Below are positions 26,252-35,477 of a DNA stretch of 64,000 nt, one piece after another. Below the pieces are notes generated by a model, which worked only from the letters and a program-made list of their open reading frames with translations, was not told where the DNA came from and made no database searches. Source of the DNA: Methylobacterium frigidaeris (GTDB taxonomy: Bacteria; Pseudomonadota; Alphaproteobacteria; Rhizobiales; Beijerinckiaceae); assembly GCF_022179185.1 (NCBI RefSeq), contig NZ_BPQJ01000010.1, positions 62,001 through 126,000 of the forward strand, given 5' to 3'. How positions within the stretch are numbered: the first letter of the stretch is position 1; each line of letters opens with the position of its first letter. A program made the position numbers and the translations under genes.

Positions 26252-27706
26252 TTGGACGGACGCTCTCCCCGCCCCCTGCCCGTCAGCGCCCAGATCGGCA
26301 CCGACCTGAAGGCGCAGATCGCCCAGGGGGTCTACCCGCCGGGGGCGGCCCTGCCCTCGACCCGGGCGCTCGCGGTCGAGCTCGGTGTCTCGCGCACCAC
26401 CGTGACGGCCGCCTACGACCAGCTCATCGCCGAGGGCTACCTCGAGACGCGCCCGGGCGCCCGGGCGCGGGTCGCCGCCGGCCTCCGGGCGGGGCAAGCG
26501 CCGGCCGCGGCCGCCCCAATGCCGCCGCATCACCTCTCCGCCTTCGGGCGGCGCCTCCTCGCCGAGCCCGCGCCCGCGGCGGCGCCGGGGCCGGCAATCG
26601 ATTTCCGCTACGGCGACCTCTCGGGCGACGACTTCCCGGTCCTCGCCTGGCGGCGGGCGCTCAGCGCCGTCCTGCTGCGCCGGCCGGCCCGGCTCGGCTA
26701 CGGCGATCCGCGCGGGCTGCCCGAGCTGCGCGCGGCGCTCCAGGCCTATCTCTGGCGCGCCCGGGGATTGAGCTGCAGCCTCGATCAGATCGTCGTGGTC
26801 AACGGCTCGCAGCAGGGGATCGACCTCTGCGCCCGGCTCCTCGTCGATCCCGGCGACCGGGTGGTGATGGAGGATCCGGGCTACGGCGCGGCACGCCGGG
26901 TCTTCGCCGCCGCCGGCGCCGCGATCCAGCCGGTCCCGGTCGATGCGGAGGGCCTGCAGACCGGGCGTCTCGCCGGAATCGGCCCCGCGCGGCTCGCCTA
27001 TGTCACGCCCTCGCACCAGTTCCCCCTCGGCGGGGTCTTGTCCGCCGCCCGCCGGCAGGCGCTGCTCGCCTGGGCGGAAGCCTGCGGCGCGACGGTCGTC
27101 GAGGACGATTACGACGGCGAGTACCGCTTCGACGCGCGGCCGGTGGAGGCGCTGCTCAGCCTCGATCGGGCGGGGCGCGTCGTCTATGTCGGTACGGTCT
27201 CCAAGACCCTCTCGCCGCAGCTGCGCCTGGGCTACCTGGTGGTGCCGCCGGCCTTGAGCGACGCCTTCACGGAAGCCAAGCGCCTCGCCGACCGGCAGGC
27301 ACCGGGGCTGGAACAAGCCGCCCTCGCAGGGCTCCTGGCCGGGGGCGGCTACGAGCGCCACCTGCGCCAGGCCCGGCGGCGCAATGCCGGCCGGCGCGCC
27401 GCCCTGCTCGCCGCCCTGGCGGACAGCTTCGGGGGACAGGTGCGCGTCGAGGGCGCGGCGGCGGGCCTGCACCTCGTCGCCTGGTTCGACCGCGTGCCGG
27501 CCGCCGCCGAGATCGAGATGGCGGCGGCGGCGCGGGCGGCGGGTGTCGGAATCTACCCGGTCGGCCCGCTCTACCACGACGCGCAGGCGCGGCCGGACCG
27601 GGCCGGGCTGCTCTTGGGGTTCGCCGGCAGCGAGCCCGACACGATCCGCGCCGGCATCCGCCGCCTCGCCGCGGCGCTCACGACCGGCGCCTCCGCGGGC
27701 AGTTGA
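26252..27706 (+). CDS. MocR/PdxR-like transcriptional regulator (GntR HTH + aminotransferase domain)
   Basis: A 484-residue regulator of the MocR subfamily. Residues about 10-75 form a GntR winged HTH ('LPSTRALAVELGVSRTTVTA'). After a linker comes a fold-type I aminotransferase-like domain with the PLP-lysine motif 'VGTVSKTLSPQLRLGYLV' and the Asp of 'VVEDDYDGEYRF'. MocR proteins sense PLP or amino-compound adducts. The start is a TTG with AAAGGA about 10 bases upstream; no in-frame ATG lies near. It is divergent from the PaiB-like gene, which it probably controls. Confidence 0.9.
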   Translation: MDGRSPRPLPVSAQIGTDLKAQIAQGVYPPGAALPSTRALAVELGVSRTTVTAAYDQLIAEGYLETRPGARARVAAGLRAGQAPAAAAPMPPHHLSAFGRRLLAEPAPAAAPGPAIDFRYGDLSGDDFPVLAWRRALSAVLLRRPARLGYGDPRGLPELRAALQAYLWRARGLSCSLDQIVVVNGSQQGIDLCARLLVDPGDRVVMEDPGYGAARRVFAAAGAAIQPVPVDAEGLQTGRLAGIGPARLAYVTPSHQFPLGGVLSAARRQALLAWAEACGATVVEDDYDGEYRFDARPVEALLSLDRAGRVVYVGTVSKTLSPQLRLGYLVVPPALSDAFTEAKRLADRQAPGLEQAALAGLLAGGGYERHLRQARRRNAGRRAALLAALADSFGGQVRVEGAAAGLHLVAWFDRVPAAAEIEMAAAARAAGVGIYPVGPLYHDAQARPDRAGLLLGFAGSEPDTIRAGIRRLAAALTTGASAGS

Positions 27707-28019
27707 TCGAATCGCGGGAGGCGGTCGGATCGGCTCCGCCATCATCCCGGCCGTCGCCGTCCACCATCCCGCGACAGCCGCCAGCTGACCGGCGCCACGA
27801 GGATGCGGGGCCGCATCCTGGAGCTGCGGCGGTGGCTGGCACGGCCGGGCGGCGTTCGGGTCCGGACATCCCCTGGAGGGCTGTCCCGCGAGGTCGAGGA
27901 GATCGGGGCGACGATCGCGGAGGGCCGCGCCTCCGGGGGCCAAGGGCCGCCTCGGTTCCGTCCGGCCCCCCGGCGTGGTAGCGAGGCTCCTCCTCGTTCT
28001 CGAACCCGTCCATTCCCGC
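27707..28019. other. Intergenic gap without a recognised feature
   Basis: About 310 bp between the MocR and aminotransferase genes. Short open frames here have no family resemblance and no ribosome site. I see no clear hairpin or repeat. Confidence 0.5.
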
Positions 28020-29177
28020 ATGAACCCCATCTTCGCCGACCTGCCGACCACCGTGTTCGAGGTGATGTCGGCGCTCGCCCGTGAGACCGGCGCCGTGAAC
28101 CTCGGCCAGGGCTTCCCGGACGATCCGGGCCCGGCCGACGTGCGCGCCAAGGCCGCCGAGGCGGTGGTGGAGGGCTGGAACCAGTACCCGCCGATGATGG
28201 GGCTGCCGGAGCTGCGCCGGGCGGTCGCGGCGCACTACGCCCGCTGGCAGGGGCTCGACCTCGATCCCGAGTCCGAGGTGATGGTGACCTCGGGCGCCAC
28301 CGAGGCCCTGGCCGGCGCCCTGATGGCCCTGATCGAGCCCGGCGACGAGGTGGTGCTGTTCGAACCGATGTACGACGCCTACCTGCCGCTGGTGCGCCGG
28401 GCCGGCGGCGTGCCGCGCTTCGTCACCCTGACGCCGCCGCACTTCCGGCTCACCGAGGAGGCGCTCGCCGCCGCCTTCTCGCCGCGCACGAAGGTCGTGC
28501 TGCTCAACAACCCGCTCAATCCCTCGGCCACGGTCCTGCCCGAAGAAGACCTGGAGCTGCTCGCCGGCTTCTGCCAGCGCTACGACGCCGTGGCGCTCTG
28601 CGACGAGGTCTGGGAGCACGTGGTGTTCGACGGCCGCCGCCACCGGCCGCTGATGGCGTTTCCGGGCATGCGCGAGCGCACGGTGAAGATCGGCTCGGCG
28701 GGCAAGATCTTCTCCCTCACCGGCTGGAAGGTCGGCTTCGTGATGGCGCCGCCCCACCTCATGAAGGGCCTCGCCAAGGCGCACCAGTTCCTCACCTTCA
28801 CCACGCCGCCGAACCTTCAGGCGGCGGTGGCCTACGGATTGGCCAAGGACGATTCCTACTACGAGGGAATGCGGGCCGACTTCGCCCGGGCCCGCGACCG
28901 GTTCGCCGGCGGCCTCAAGGATCTCGGCTTCAGCGTGCTGCCCTCCGCCGGCACCTACTTCCTCAACCTCGACATCGCGCCCCTCGGCGAGAGCGACGAC
29001 GTCGCCTTCTGCGAGCGGCTGGTGCGTCAGCACGGCGTCGCGGCGATCCCCGTTAGCGCCTTCTACGCTCACCGGCCGGTGCGCAACGTGGTGAGGTTCT
29101 GCTTCGCCAAGCGCGACGACACCCTCGACCGCGCCCTCGAGCGCCTGCGCGGCCTCGCGCCGGGGCGCGCGGCCTGA
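28020..29177 (+). CDS. Class I/II pyridoxal-phosphate aminotransferase
   Basis: A 385-residue fold-type I aminotransferase close to the YbdL/kynurenine-glutamine transaminase group. It begins 'FADLPTTVFEVMSALA' then 'VNLGQGFPDDPGP', has the glycine-rich 'TSGATEALAGALMAL', the cofactor-contacting 'NNPLNPSATVL', and the PLP-lysine in 'KIGSAGKIFSLTGWKVGFV'. The C-terminal Arg for the substrate carboxylate is in 'NVVRFCFAKRDD'. I chose the ATG at 28020 (MNPIFADLP). Members transaminate methionine, glutamine, kynurenine or succinyldiaminopimelate; the exact donor is open. Confidence 0.9.
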   Translation: MNPIFADLPTTVFEVMSALARETGAVNLGQGFPDDPGPADVRAKAAEAVVEGWNQYPPMMGLPELRRAVAAHYARWQGLDLDPESEVMVTSGATEALAGALMALIEPGDEVVLFEPMYDAYLPLVRRAGGVPRFVTLTPPHFRLTEEALAAAFSPRTKVVLLNNPLNPSATVLPEEDLELLAGFCQRYDAVALCDEVWEHVVFDGRRHRPLMAFPGMRERTVKIGSAGKIFSLTGWKVGFVMAPPHLMKGLAKAHQFLTFTTPPNLQAAVAYGLAKDDSYYEGMRADFARARDRFAGGLKDLGFSVLPSAGTYFLNLDIAPLGESDDVAFCERLVRQHGVAAIPVSAFYAHRPVRNVVRFCFAKRDDTLDRALERLRGLAPGRAA

Positions 29178-29225
29178 TGCGGGGCCTCCTTGCTGAACCG
29201 GGCGGCCGGGGCCACATCCTGGAAC

Positions 29226-29783
29226 ATGAGCACCACGCACACGCTCCGGAGCCCCGGGATGACCTCTTCGCAGACGGCCGGCCGCGTCCCGCCCTTCGGG
29301 GCCGGCTCCTTCGGCAACGGAGCCGAAGCCAAGGACAGCCGCTTTCCGCAGGACGATCCGTTCGGCCTGCGCGCCAAGGCGGGCAAGGCCCTGGAAGGCT
29401 CCGCGCCCGAGCAGGTGATGGCGCGGCTGGAACTGCTCGCCCACATCCTCGACACCGCGATCCTGCTGCCGGGCAACCGGCGCATCGGCCTCGACGCGAT
29501 CGTCGGCTTGATCCCGGTGATTGGCGACGCGATCACCACGGCGATCTCGTCCTACATCGTCTGGGAGGCGAGACGCCTCGGCGCGCCGCGCTGGCTGATC
29601 GCCCGCATGGCGGCGAACGTGGCGATCGACGGCGTGGTCGGCGCGGTGCCGCTGGTCGGCGACCTGTTCGACGCCGCCTTCAAGGCCAACCGCCGCAACG
29701 TGCAGCTGCTGCGCCGGCACCTCGAGCGGAGCGGCGCGCTGAAGCCCAGCGTGATCGACGTCACCGCGACCCGCATCGACTGA
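29226..29783 (+). CDS. DUF4112 domain protein
   Basis: A protein of about 185 residues whose C-terminal 120 residues match DUF4112: 'LAHILDTAILLPGNRRIGLD', 'AIVGLIPVIGDAITTAISSY', 'GVVGAVPLVGDLFDAAFKAN', 'RRNVQLLRRHL'. The two 'G-IPxxGD' segments are hydrophobic and probably membrane-associated. The N-terminal 50 residues are low-complexity and poorly conserved, so the start is uncertain; ATGs at 29226 and 29259 are both possible. The function of the family is unknown. It lies between an aminotransferase and an orphan permease without obvious functional ties. Confidence 0.85.
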   Translation: MSTTHTLRSPGMTSSQTAGRVPPFGAGSFGNGAEAKDSRFPQDDPFGLRAKAGKALEGSAPEQVMARLELLAHILDTAILLPGNRRIGLDAIVGLIPVIGDAITTAISSYIVWEARRLGAPRWLIARMAANVAIDGVVGAVPLVGDLFDAAFKANRRNVQLLRRHLERSGALKPSVIDVTATRID

Positions 29784-29811
29784 CGCGCGATGCCCGACTG
29801 GGGGACGCGGC

Positions 29812-31002
29812 ATGAACGAGCGCCCTCCAGCCCCTGAGCTCGACGCGGTCCCGGTCACCTCGCCGGCGGCGGGCCCGGTGAGCCTGCCGCTGCCGGGTCC
29901 CATCGGCACCGGCCGGCTGTCGCCGTTGAACCGCCGGCGGCTGGCGAACTTCAAGGCGAACCGCCGCGGCTACTGGTCGTTCGTGCTGTTCTGCCTCCTG
30001 TTCGTCACGAGCCTCTTCGCCGAGTTCATCGCCAACGACCGGCCGATCGTCGCCTCCTACAAGGGCGCGATCCTGTTCCCGATCGTGGTCGATTATCCGG
30101 AGGAGACGTTCGGCGGCTTCCTCGCCCGCACCGACTATCGCGATCCGGTGATCGCCAAGGAGATCGCGCAGAACGGCTGGGCCGTCTGGCCGCCGATCCG
30201 CTTCTCCTACAACACCCACAACCTCGACCTGCCGGTGCCGGCCCCCGCCCCGCCGACCTGGCTCCTCTCGGATGCCCAGTGCAAGACCGTGGCGGAGAAG
30301 ACCGGCGGCACGACCTGCAGCGACATCGAGTGGAACTGGCTCGGCACCGACGACCAGGGCCGCGACGTCGTCGCCCGTCTGCTCTACGGCTTCCGCCTCT
30401 CGGTGCTGTTCGGCCTGACCCTGGCGCTGGTCTCCTCGGTGGTCGGGGTGCTGGCCGGCGCGGTGCAGGGCTATTTCGGCGGCTGGGTCGATCTGGTGTT
30501 CCAGCGGGTGATCGAGATCTGGACCGCGATCCCGTCGCTCTACCTGCTCATCATCATCTCGTCGATCATCACGCCGAGCTTCTTCGTGCTGCTCGGGATC
30601 CTGCTCCTGTTCTCGTGGGTGTCGCTGGTCGGCGTGGTGCGGGCGGAGTTCCTGCGCGCGCGCAACTTCGAATACGTGCGGGCGGCGCGGGCGCTGGGGC
30701 TTTCCAACGCCCGCATCATGTTCCGCCACCTCCTGCCCAACGCCATGGTGGCGACGCTCACCTTCCTGCCCTTCGTGCTGAACGGCTCGATCACCACGCT
30801 CACCTCCCTCGACTTCCTCGGCTTCGGCCTGCCCCCGGGCTCGCCGTCGCTCGGCGAGATGCTGGCGCAGGGGAAGGCCAACCTGCAGGCGCCGTGGCTG
30901 GGGCTGACCGGCTTCGCGGTGATCGCCGTGACCCTGAGCCTGCTGATCTTCGCGGGCGAAGCGGTGCGGGACGCGTTCGATCCGCGGAAGACGTTCCGGT
31001 GA
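29812..31002 (+). CDS. yejE: YejE-like ABC transporter permease
   Basis: A 396-residue permease closely resembling YejE of the microcin C/peptide transporter YejABEF. It has the long N-terminal cytoplasmic region 'SPLNRRRLANFKANRRGYWS', the YejE-specific periplasmic insert ('VDYPEETFGGFLARTDYRDP', 'PPIRFSYNTHNLDLPVPAPA'), 'WLGTDDQGRDVVARLLYGF' and the EAA loop 'EYVRAARALGLSNARIMFRH'. No yejA, yejB or yejF lies beside it in this window, so it is an orphan here. It may complement a set encoded elsewhere. Confidence 0.88.
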   Translation: MNERPPAPELDAVPVTSPAAGPVSLPLPGPIGTGRLSPLNRRRLANFKANRRGYWSFVLFCLLFVTSLFAEFIANDRPIVASYKGAILFPIVVDYPEETFGGFLARTDYRDPVIAKEIAQNGWAVWPPIRFSYNTHNLDLPVPAPAPPTWLLSDAQCKTVAEKTGGTTCSDIEWNWLGTDDQGRDVVARLLYGFRLSVLFGLTLALVSSVVGVLAGAVQGYFGGWVDLVFQRVIEIWTAIPSLYLLIIISSIITPSFFVLLGILLLFSWVSLVGVVRAEFLRARNFEYVRAARALGLSNARIMFRHLLPNAMVATLTFLPFVLNGSITTLTSLDFLGFGLPPGSPSLGEMLAQGKANLQAPWLGLTGFAVIAVTLSLLIFAGEAVRDAFDPRKTFR

Positions 31003-31049
31003 GGAGGGTTTGCTGACGGATCCCGTTCGCCTGAAGCGGGATTGAACAG

Positions 31050-31200
31050 CCTCCGCGTCATTCCGGGGCCGCGCAGCGGAGCCCGGAATCCAGAACCGCA
31101 GGTGTTTCAAGACGAGGCGGATCACGCTCCGCTGGGTTCTGCACCGCCTGAGTGTCTGGATCCCGGGCTCCGCTTTCGCGGCCCCGGGATGACGCGGAGG
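31050..31200. repeat. Palindromic repeat element, family B (full copy)
   Basis: A 150-bp inverted element between the YejE-like gene and the cupredoxin-like gene. The ends are CCTCCGCGTCAT and ATGACGCGGAGG; inside each arm are CCGGGGCCGCG with GGAGCCCGGAATCCAG, and their reverse complements. The centre also pairs partly (GAACCGCAGG with complementary bases near 31136). Related copies are at 5825-5943 and 15891-15932. Confidence 0.85.
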
Positions 31201-31238
31201 TTAAAGAAGACCCGGGAGAGCAAATCGCCCCTGAAAGC

Positions 31239-31694
31239 TTACTTCGCCGGATCGACCAGCGTCAGCTTGCCCTCGAACGGCTTGTCCTGCTTCGACGTGG
31301 CGGTGCAGCCATATTTGTACTCGCCCGGCGCGATAGTGCGCAGGCGGATCTCGCCCTTGCCGTTGGCCTTGACCAGGTAGGCGTCGTTGCTCGCCACGTG
31401 CACCACGTCGCCGTCGTGGTGCAGCACGTTCTTGTTCTGGAAGATCTGCGGCGCCGTGAGCGAGACCTGCTCGTTCGACTGGTTGGTGACGTGCAGGTCG
31501 ACGTTGGTCTGGGCCGGCAGGCGCAGCTCGGCGGGGGCGCAAGCCGGCACGCCGTTCTCGGTGGTGATCGTCACCTCGACCGGGGGCATCGCGTCGGTCT
31601 TGGGCGGCGGCAGGTCGTTGGCGGCGCGGGCCCCGCCCGACAGGGCGACGGCGAGAAAGGCGGTGGCCGCGGCGGCGCGGAGGGAGATGGTCAT
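31239..31694 (-). CDS. Exported cupredoxin-like protein lacking a type 1 copper site
   Basis: A 151-residue secreted protein. Residues 1-24 are a signal peptide ending 'LSGGARA'. The mature domain resembles the cupredoxin fold of the EfeO N-terminus: 'VEVTITTENGVPACAPAELR' and the C-terminal 'GEYKYGCTATSKQDKPFEGK'. The type 1 copper pattern Cys-x(2-4)-His-x(4)-Met is absent after the 'YGC' cysteine, and the only His residues are 'LHHDGDVVH' mid-domain. The two cysteines could form a disulfide. It is divergent from the peptide transporter operon, 286 bp away. Metal binding is uncertain. Confidence 0.7.
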   Translation of the reverse strand: MTISLRAAAATAFLAVALSGGARAANDLPPPKTDAMPPVEVTITTENGVPACAPAELRLPAQTNVDLHVTNQSNEQVSLTAPQIFQNKNVLHHDGDVVHVASNDAYLVKANGKGEIRLRTIAPGEYKYGCTATSKQDKPFEGKLTLVDPAK

Positions 31695-31980
31695 CGGGGT
31701 CGGGCTCCTCTCGGAGGTCAGAACGAGGTCGAGGCCAGAACGCCAGGTTGCGCCCAATGTTTCCTCGCGCATGCCGATCATCCCGCGACCGATTCCCGCC
31801 GGGGTGGCTGCCGAGGCCGGCAGTCTCGCGCAGAGCGGGCAAGCGACGACAATCCTCTTCGCTCCGGGCCGATCGGAGACGAAGCATCTCCGGACGAAGC
31901 GGAAATTGCCACGCTTCCTCCATTGCGCCGGCGCTGCGTTGCAGCAAGGATGGCGCCCGAACGACGACAGGGATGCCCCG

Positions 31981-33612
31981 ATGATCATCGACCGCCGCGA
32001 CGCCCTCAAGCGGGCCGGCCTCCTCGCGCTCGGCACCGCGGCCTGGAGCCCGGCGGCCCTGACGCGGGCGCTCGCCCAGGGTGCCGCGGCCCAGGGCGCC
32101 TCTCCTCGGCGCGGCGGCGTGCTGACGGTGCAGCTCAACGGCGAGCAGCGCGTGCTCAACCCGGCGATCCGCGCCTCGACCGGCGTCTACGTCATCACCT
32201 CGAAGATCGTCGAGCCGCTGGTCGACCTCGACCAGGACGGCAAACCCGCAGGCGTGCTCGCGACCGCGTGGGAGGCGGCGCCCGACGGCAGGACCGTGAC
32301 CTTCCGGCTGCGCCAGGGCGTGACCTGGCACGACGGCAAGCCCTTCACCTCCGCGGACGTGCAGTACACCGCGATGGAGATGTGGAAGAAATACCTGAAC
32401 TACGGCACCCAGCTTCAGCTCTACCTGGAGGCCGTGGACACCCCCGATCCCCACACGGCGGTGTTCCGCTACGCGCGGCCGATGCCGTTGAACCTCCTGC
32501 TGCGGGCGCTGTGCGATCTCGGCTACGTCGCGCCCCGGCACGTCTTCGAGGGCACGAACGTCCTCGAGAACCCGGCCAACACCGCGCCGATCGGCACCGG
32601 GCCGTTCAAGTTCGTCAGCTACGAGCGCGGCCAGCACGTCATCGCGGAACGCAACCCGACCTACTGGCGCGAGGGTTTCCCCTATCTCGACCGGATCGTC
32701 TGGCGCTTCATCACCGACAAGGCGGCGGCCTCGGCGGCGCTCGAGACCGGCCAGGTCCAGCTCTCGACCTACAACGCGCTCGCCCTCGCCGATCTCGACC
32801 GGCTGAAGTCGGACAAGCGCTTCACCGTGTCGAGCAAGGGCCTGGAGGCCAACGCCTTCAACAACACGCTGGAATTCAACACCCGGCGCAAGGAACTGGC
32901 CGACGTGCGGGTGCGCCGGGCGATCGCCCACGCCATCGACGTGCCGTTCTTCATCGAGAACTTCATCTACGGCCTCGGCCAGCCGGCGACCGGGCCGATC
33001 CCGTCCTCCTCGACCGCCTTCTACCCGAACAATCCACCGCCCTACGCCTTCGACCCGAAGAAGTCGGCGGCGCTCCTCGACGAGGCCGGCTTCAAGCGCG
33101 GGGCGGGCGGCACCCGCTTCTCGCTCAAGCTCGTGCCGATCATGAACGGCGAGGACGTGCCCTTGCTCGCCACCTTCATCCAGCAATCGCTCCAGGCGGT
33201 CGGGATCAAGGTCGACATCGTCAATCTCGACACGGCGGGCGCCCTCTCCACGGTCTACCGCGACTGGAACTTCGACCTCGCCACCGGGTGGCACCAGTAC
33301 CGGGGCGATCCCGCGGTCTCGACGACGGTCTGGTACCGCTCCGGCTCGCCGAAGGGCGCGCCCTGGACCAACCAGTACGGCTGGCAATCCGACCTCGTCG
33401 ACCGCCTCACCGACGAGGCCGCGAGCGAGCTCGATCCGGAGAAGCGCAAGGCCCTCTACGCCCAGTGGGTGAAGGCGGTGAACGACGAGATCCCGGTCTG
33501 GATGATGACCGAGCGCACCTTCCTGTCGGCGACGAGCAAGCGCGTGCACGGCGACCACAACACCCCGCGCTGGGGCTCGGGCGACTGGCACGACGCGTGG
33601 ATCGAGGGGTGA
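31981..33612 (+). CDS. ABC transporter substrate-binding protein, peptide (DppA) type
   Basis: A complete 543-residue family 5 solute-binding protein. The N-terminus 'MIIDRRDALKRAGLLALGTA' has a twin arginine followed by a hydrophobic stretch and 'LAQGAAAQG', suggesting Tat export. The family signature is visible in 'LRQGVTWHDGKPFTSADVQY', 'NTAPIGTGPFKFVSYERGQH' and 'DVRVRRAIAHAIDVPFFIEN'. The next three genes supply the permeases and ATPases. Ligand unknown: peptide, opine or glycoside are all possible. Confidence 0.94.
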   Translation: MIIDRRDALKRAGLLALGTAAWSPAALTRALAQGAAAQGASPRRGGVLTVQLNGEQRVLNPAIRASTGVYVITSKIVEPLVDLDQDGKPAGVLATAWEAAPDGRTVTFRLRQGVTWHDGKPFTSADVQYTAMEMWKKYLNYGTQLQLYLEAVDTPDPHTAVFRYARPMPLNLLLRALCDLGYVAPRHVFEGTNVLENPANTAPIGTGPFKFVSYERGQHVIAERNPTYWREGFPYLDRIVWRFITDKAAASAALETGQVQLSTYNALALADLDRLKSDKRFTVSSKGLEANAFNNTLEFNTRRKELADVRVRRAIAHAIDVPFFIENFIYGLGQPATGPIPSSSTAFYPNNPPPYAFDPKKSAALLDEAGFKRGAGGTRFSLKLVPIMNGEDVPLLATFIQQSLQAVGIKVDIVNLDTAGALSTVYRDWNFDLATGWHQYRGDPAVSTTVWYRSGSPKGAPWTNQYGWQSDLVDRLTDEAASELDPEKRKALYAQWVKAVNDEIPVWMMTERTFLSATSKRVHGDHNTPRWGSGDWHDAWIEG

Positions 33613-33643
33613 AGCCTTTGTTCATGAGGCGCGAGGCCCACCG

Positions 33644-34621
33644 ATGACCATCCTCCTCCTCGCCCTCCGCCGCCTCGCCGCCAGCCTGCCGACGCTCCTC
33701 GTCATCCTGGCGGGGCTCTTCCTTCTGCTCCAGCTCGCCCCCGGCGACACCGTCGACGCGCTGATGGCCCAGATGGGCGGCGGCGACCCGGCGACCGCCG
33801 ACGAGCTGCGCCGCTATTACGGGCTCGACCTGCCGGCAGCGGCCCAGCTCGCCCGCTACCTGTGGCGGCTGGTGCAGCTCGACCTCGGCCAGTCGGCGAT
33901 CTACGGCAAGCCCGTCGCCACGGTGATCGCCGAGCGGCTGCCCGTGACCCTGCTCCTGATGGGTGCCTCCCTCACCCTGGCCTTCGCCGGCGGCACGCTG
34001 CTCGGCATCCTGGCGGCGCGGCGGATCGGGCAATGGCCCGACACCCTGATCTCGACCCTCGGCCTGATGTTCTACGCCACACCCTCGTTCTGGTTCGGGC
34101 TGATGGGGATCGTCTTGTTCGCGATCCGCCTCGGCTGGCTGCCCGCCGGCGGCTTCGAGGAGGTGGGCGCCGGTTATACCGGCCTCACCCGGATCCTCGA
34201 CATCGCCCGCCACCTCGTGCTGCCGACCCTGACGCTCGCGCTGGTCTTCCTCGCCACGTACCTGCGGATCATGCGCGCCTCGATGCTGGAGGTGATGAGC
34301 CTCGACTACGTCCGCACCGCCCGGGCGAAGGGCCTCGGCGAGACCGGCGTGATCGTGCGCCACGCCTTGCGCAACGCGCTCCTGCCCATGGTGACCCTGG
34401 TGGGGCTCCAGGCCGGCACGATGCTCGGCGGCTCGGTGGTGGTCGAGAGCGTGTTCGCGCTGCCGGGCCTCGGGCGGCTCGCCTACGAATCGGTGGTGCA
34501 GCGCGACCTCAACACCCTGCTCGGCATCGTGTTCGTGTCGGCGCTCCTCGTCATCACGGTCAATTTCGTGGTCGATCTGGTCTATGGCCGGCTCGATCCG
34601 CGCATCGCGGCGGGGCGCTGA
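33644..34621 (+). CDS. ABC transporter permease, DppB-type
   Basis: A 325-residue DppB-type permease. It begins with the usual N-terminal helix and 'LLQLAPGDTVDALMAQMGGG', carries the EAA loop 'LDYVRTARAKGLGETGVIVR', and ends 'LVYGRLDPRIAAGR'. It lies 31 bp after the binding-protein gene and 4 bp before its DppC partner, forming the channel of the second peptide transporter in the window. Confidence 0.94.
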   Translation: MTILLLALRRLAASLPTLLVILAGLFLLLQLAPGDTVDALMAQMGGGDPATADELRRYYGLDLPAAAQLARYLWRLVQLDLGQSAIYGKPVATVIAERLPVTLLLMGASLTLAFAGGTLLGILAARRIGQWPDTLISTLGLMFYATPSFWFGLMGIVLFAIRLGWLPAGGFEEVGAGYTGLTRILDIARHLVLPTLTLALVFLATYLRIMRASMLEVMSLDYVRTARAKGLGETGVIVRHALRNALLPMVTLVGLQAGTMLGGSVVVESVFALPGLGRLAYESVVQRDLNTLLGIVFVSALLVITVNFVVDLVYGRLDPRIAAGR

Positions 34622-34625
34622 CGCG

Positions 34626-35477
34626 ATGGCGGCCGTGACACGCTACCTGCGCAATCCGGCGGCCTTGCTCGGCGCCGTGCTGCTGCTCCTCGTCGTCGCG
34701 GTGGCGCTCGCCGCCCCCGTGCTGTTTCCCAAGGACCCGCTCGGCCTCGCCGGCCGGCCGCTGCAATGGCCCTTCGTCAATCCGAAGGTCTGGCTCGGCA
34801 CCGATGCGAGCGGGCGCGACATCGCCGCCCAGGTCTTCCATGGCGCCCGGGTGTCGCTGCTGATCGGTCTCGTCGCCACGGTGATCGCCATAGCGATCGG
34901 CATCGCGGTCGGGGCGGTCGCGGGCTTCTACGGCGGGATCGTCGACGACGCCCTGATGCGGGTGACGGAGGCGTTCCAGACCCTGCCGAACTTCCTGCTG
35001 CTCCTCGTGCTCGTCGCGGTGTTCGGCTCGGACATCACCACCGTCACGGTGGCGATCGGCCTCGTCTCCTGGCCGGCCCCGGCCCGACTGACGCGGGCCG
35101 AGTTCCTGACCCTGCGCAACCGGGAATTCGTGCAGGCCTGCCGGGTGCTCGGCATGGGCGACGCCCGGATCATCGCCCGGGAGATCCTGCCCAACGCCCT
35201 GCCGCCGGTGATCGTCTATGCCAGCGTGGTGATGGCGGTGGCGATCCTGCTCGAGAGCGCGCTCGCCTTCCTCAACCTCTCCGACCCGAACGTCGCCTCC
35301 TGGGGCAACCTGATCGGGGCCGGGCGCGGCGTGCTGCGCACGCAATGGTACGTCTCGGCGATCCCCGGCGTCGCGATCCTGGTGACGGTGCTCGCGGTGT
35401 CGCTGGTCGGCCAGGGCCTCAACGACGCCCTCAACCCGCGCCTGCGCGGCCCTGCCCCGGTGAAGGCCGCGTCATGA
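34626..35477 (+). CDS. ABC transporter permease, DppC-type
   Basis: A 283-residue DppC-type permease with 'LGTDASGRDIAAQVFHGARV' and the EAA loop 'REFVQACRVLGMGDARIIAR'. I chose the ATG at 34626 (MAAVTRYLRNPAALL), 4 bp after the preceding stop; upstream extension would overlap the dppB-like gene by 38 bp without a ribosome site. It overlaps the next ATPase gene by 4 bp (ATGA). Confidence 0.93.
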   Translation: MAAVTRYLRNPAALLGAVLLLLVVAVALAAPVLFPKDPLGLAGRPLQWPFVNPKVWLGTDASGRDIAAQVFHGARVSLLIGLVATVIAIAIGIAVGAVAGFYGGIVDDALMRVTEAFQTLPNFLLLLVLVAVFGSDITTVTVAIGLVSWPAPARLTRAEFLTLRNREFVQACRVLGMGDARIIAREILPNALPPVIVYASVVMAVAILLESALAFLNLSDPNVASWGNLIGAGRGVLRTQWYVSAIPGVAILVTVLAVSLVGQGLNDALNPRLRGPAPVKAAS

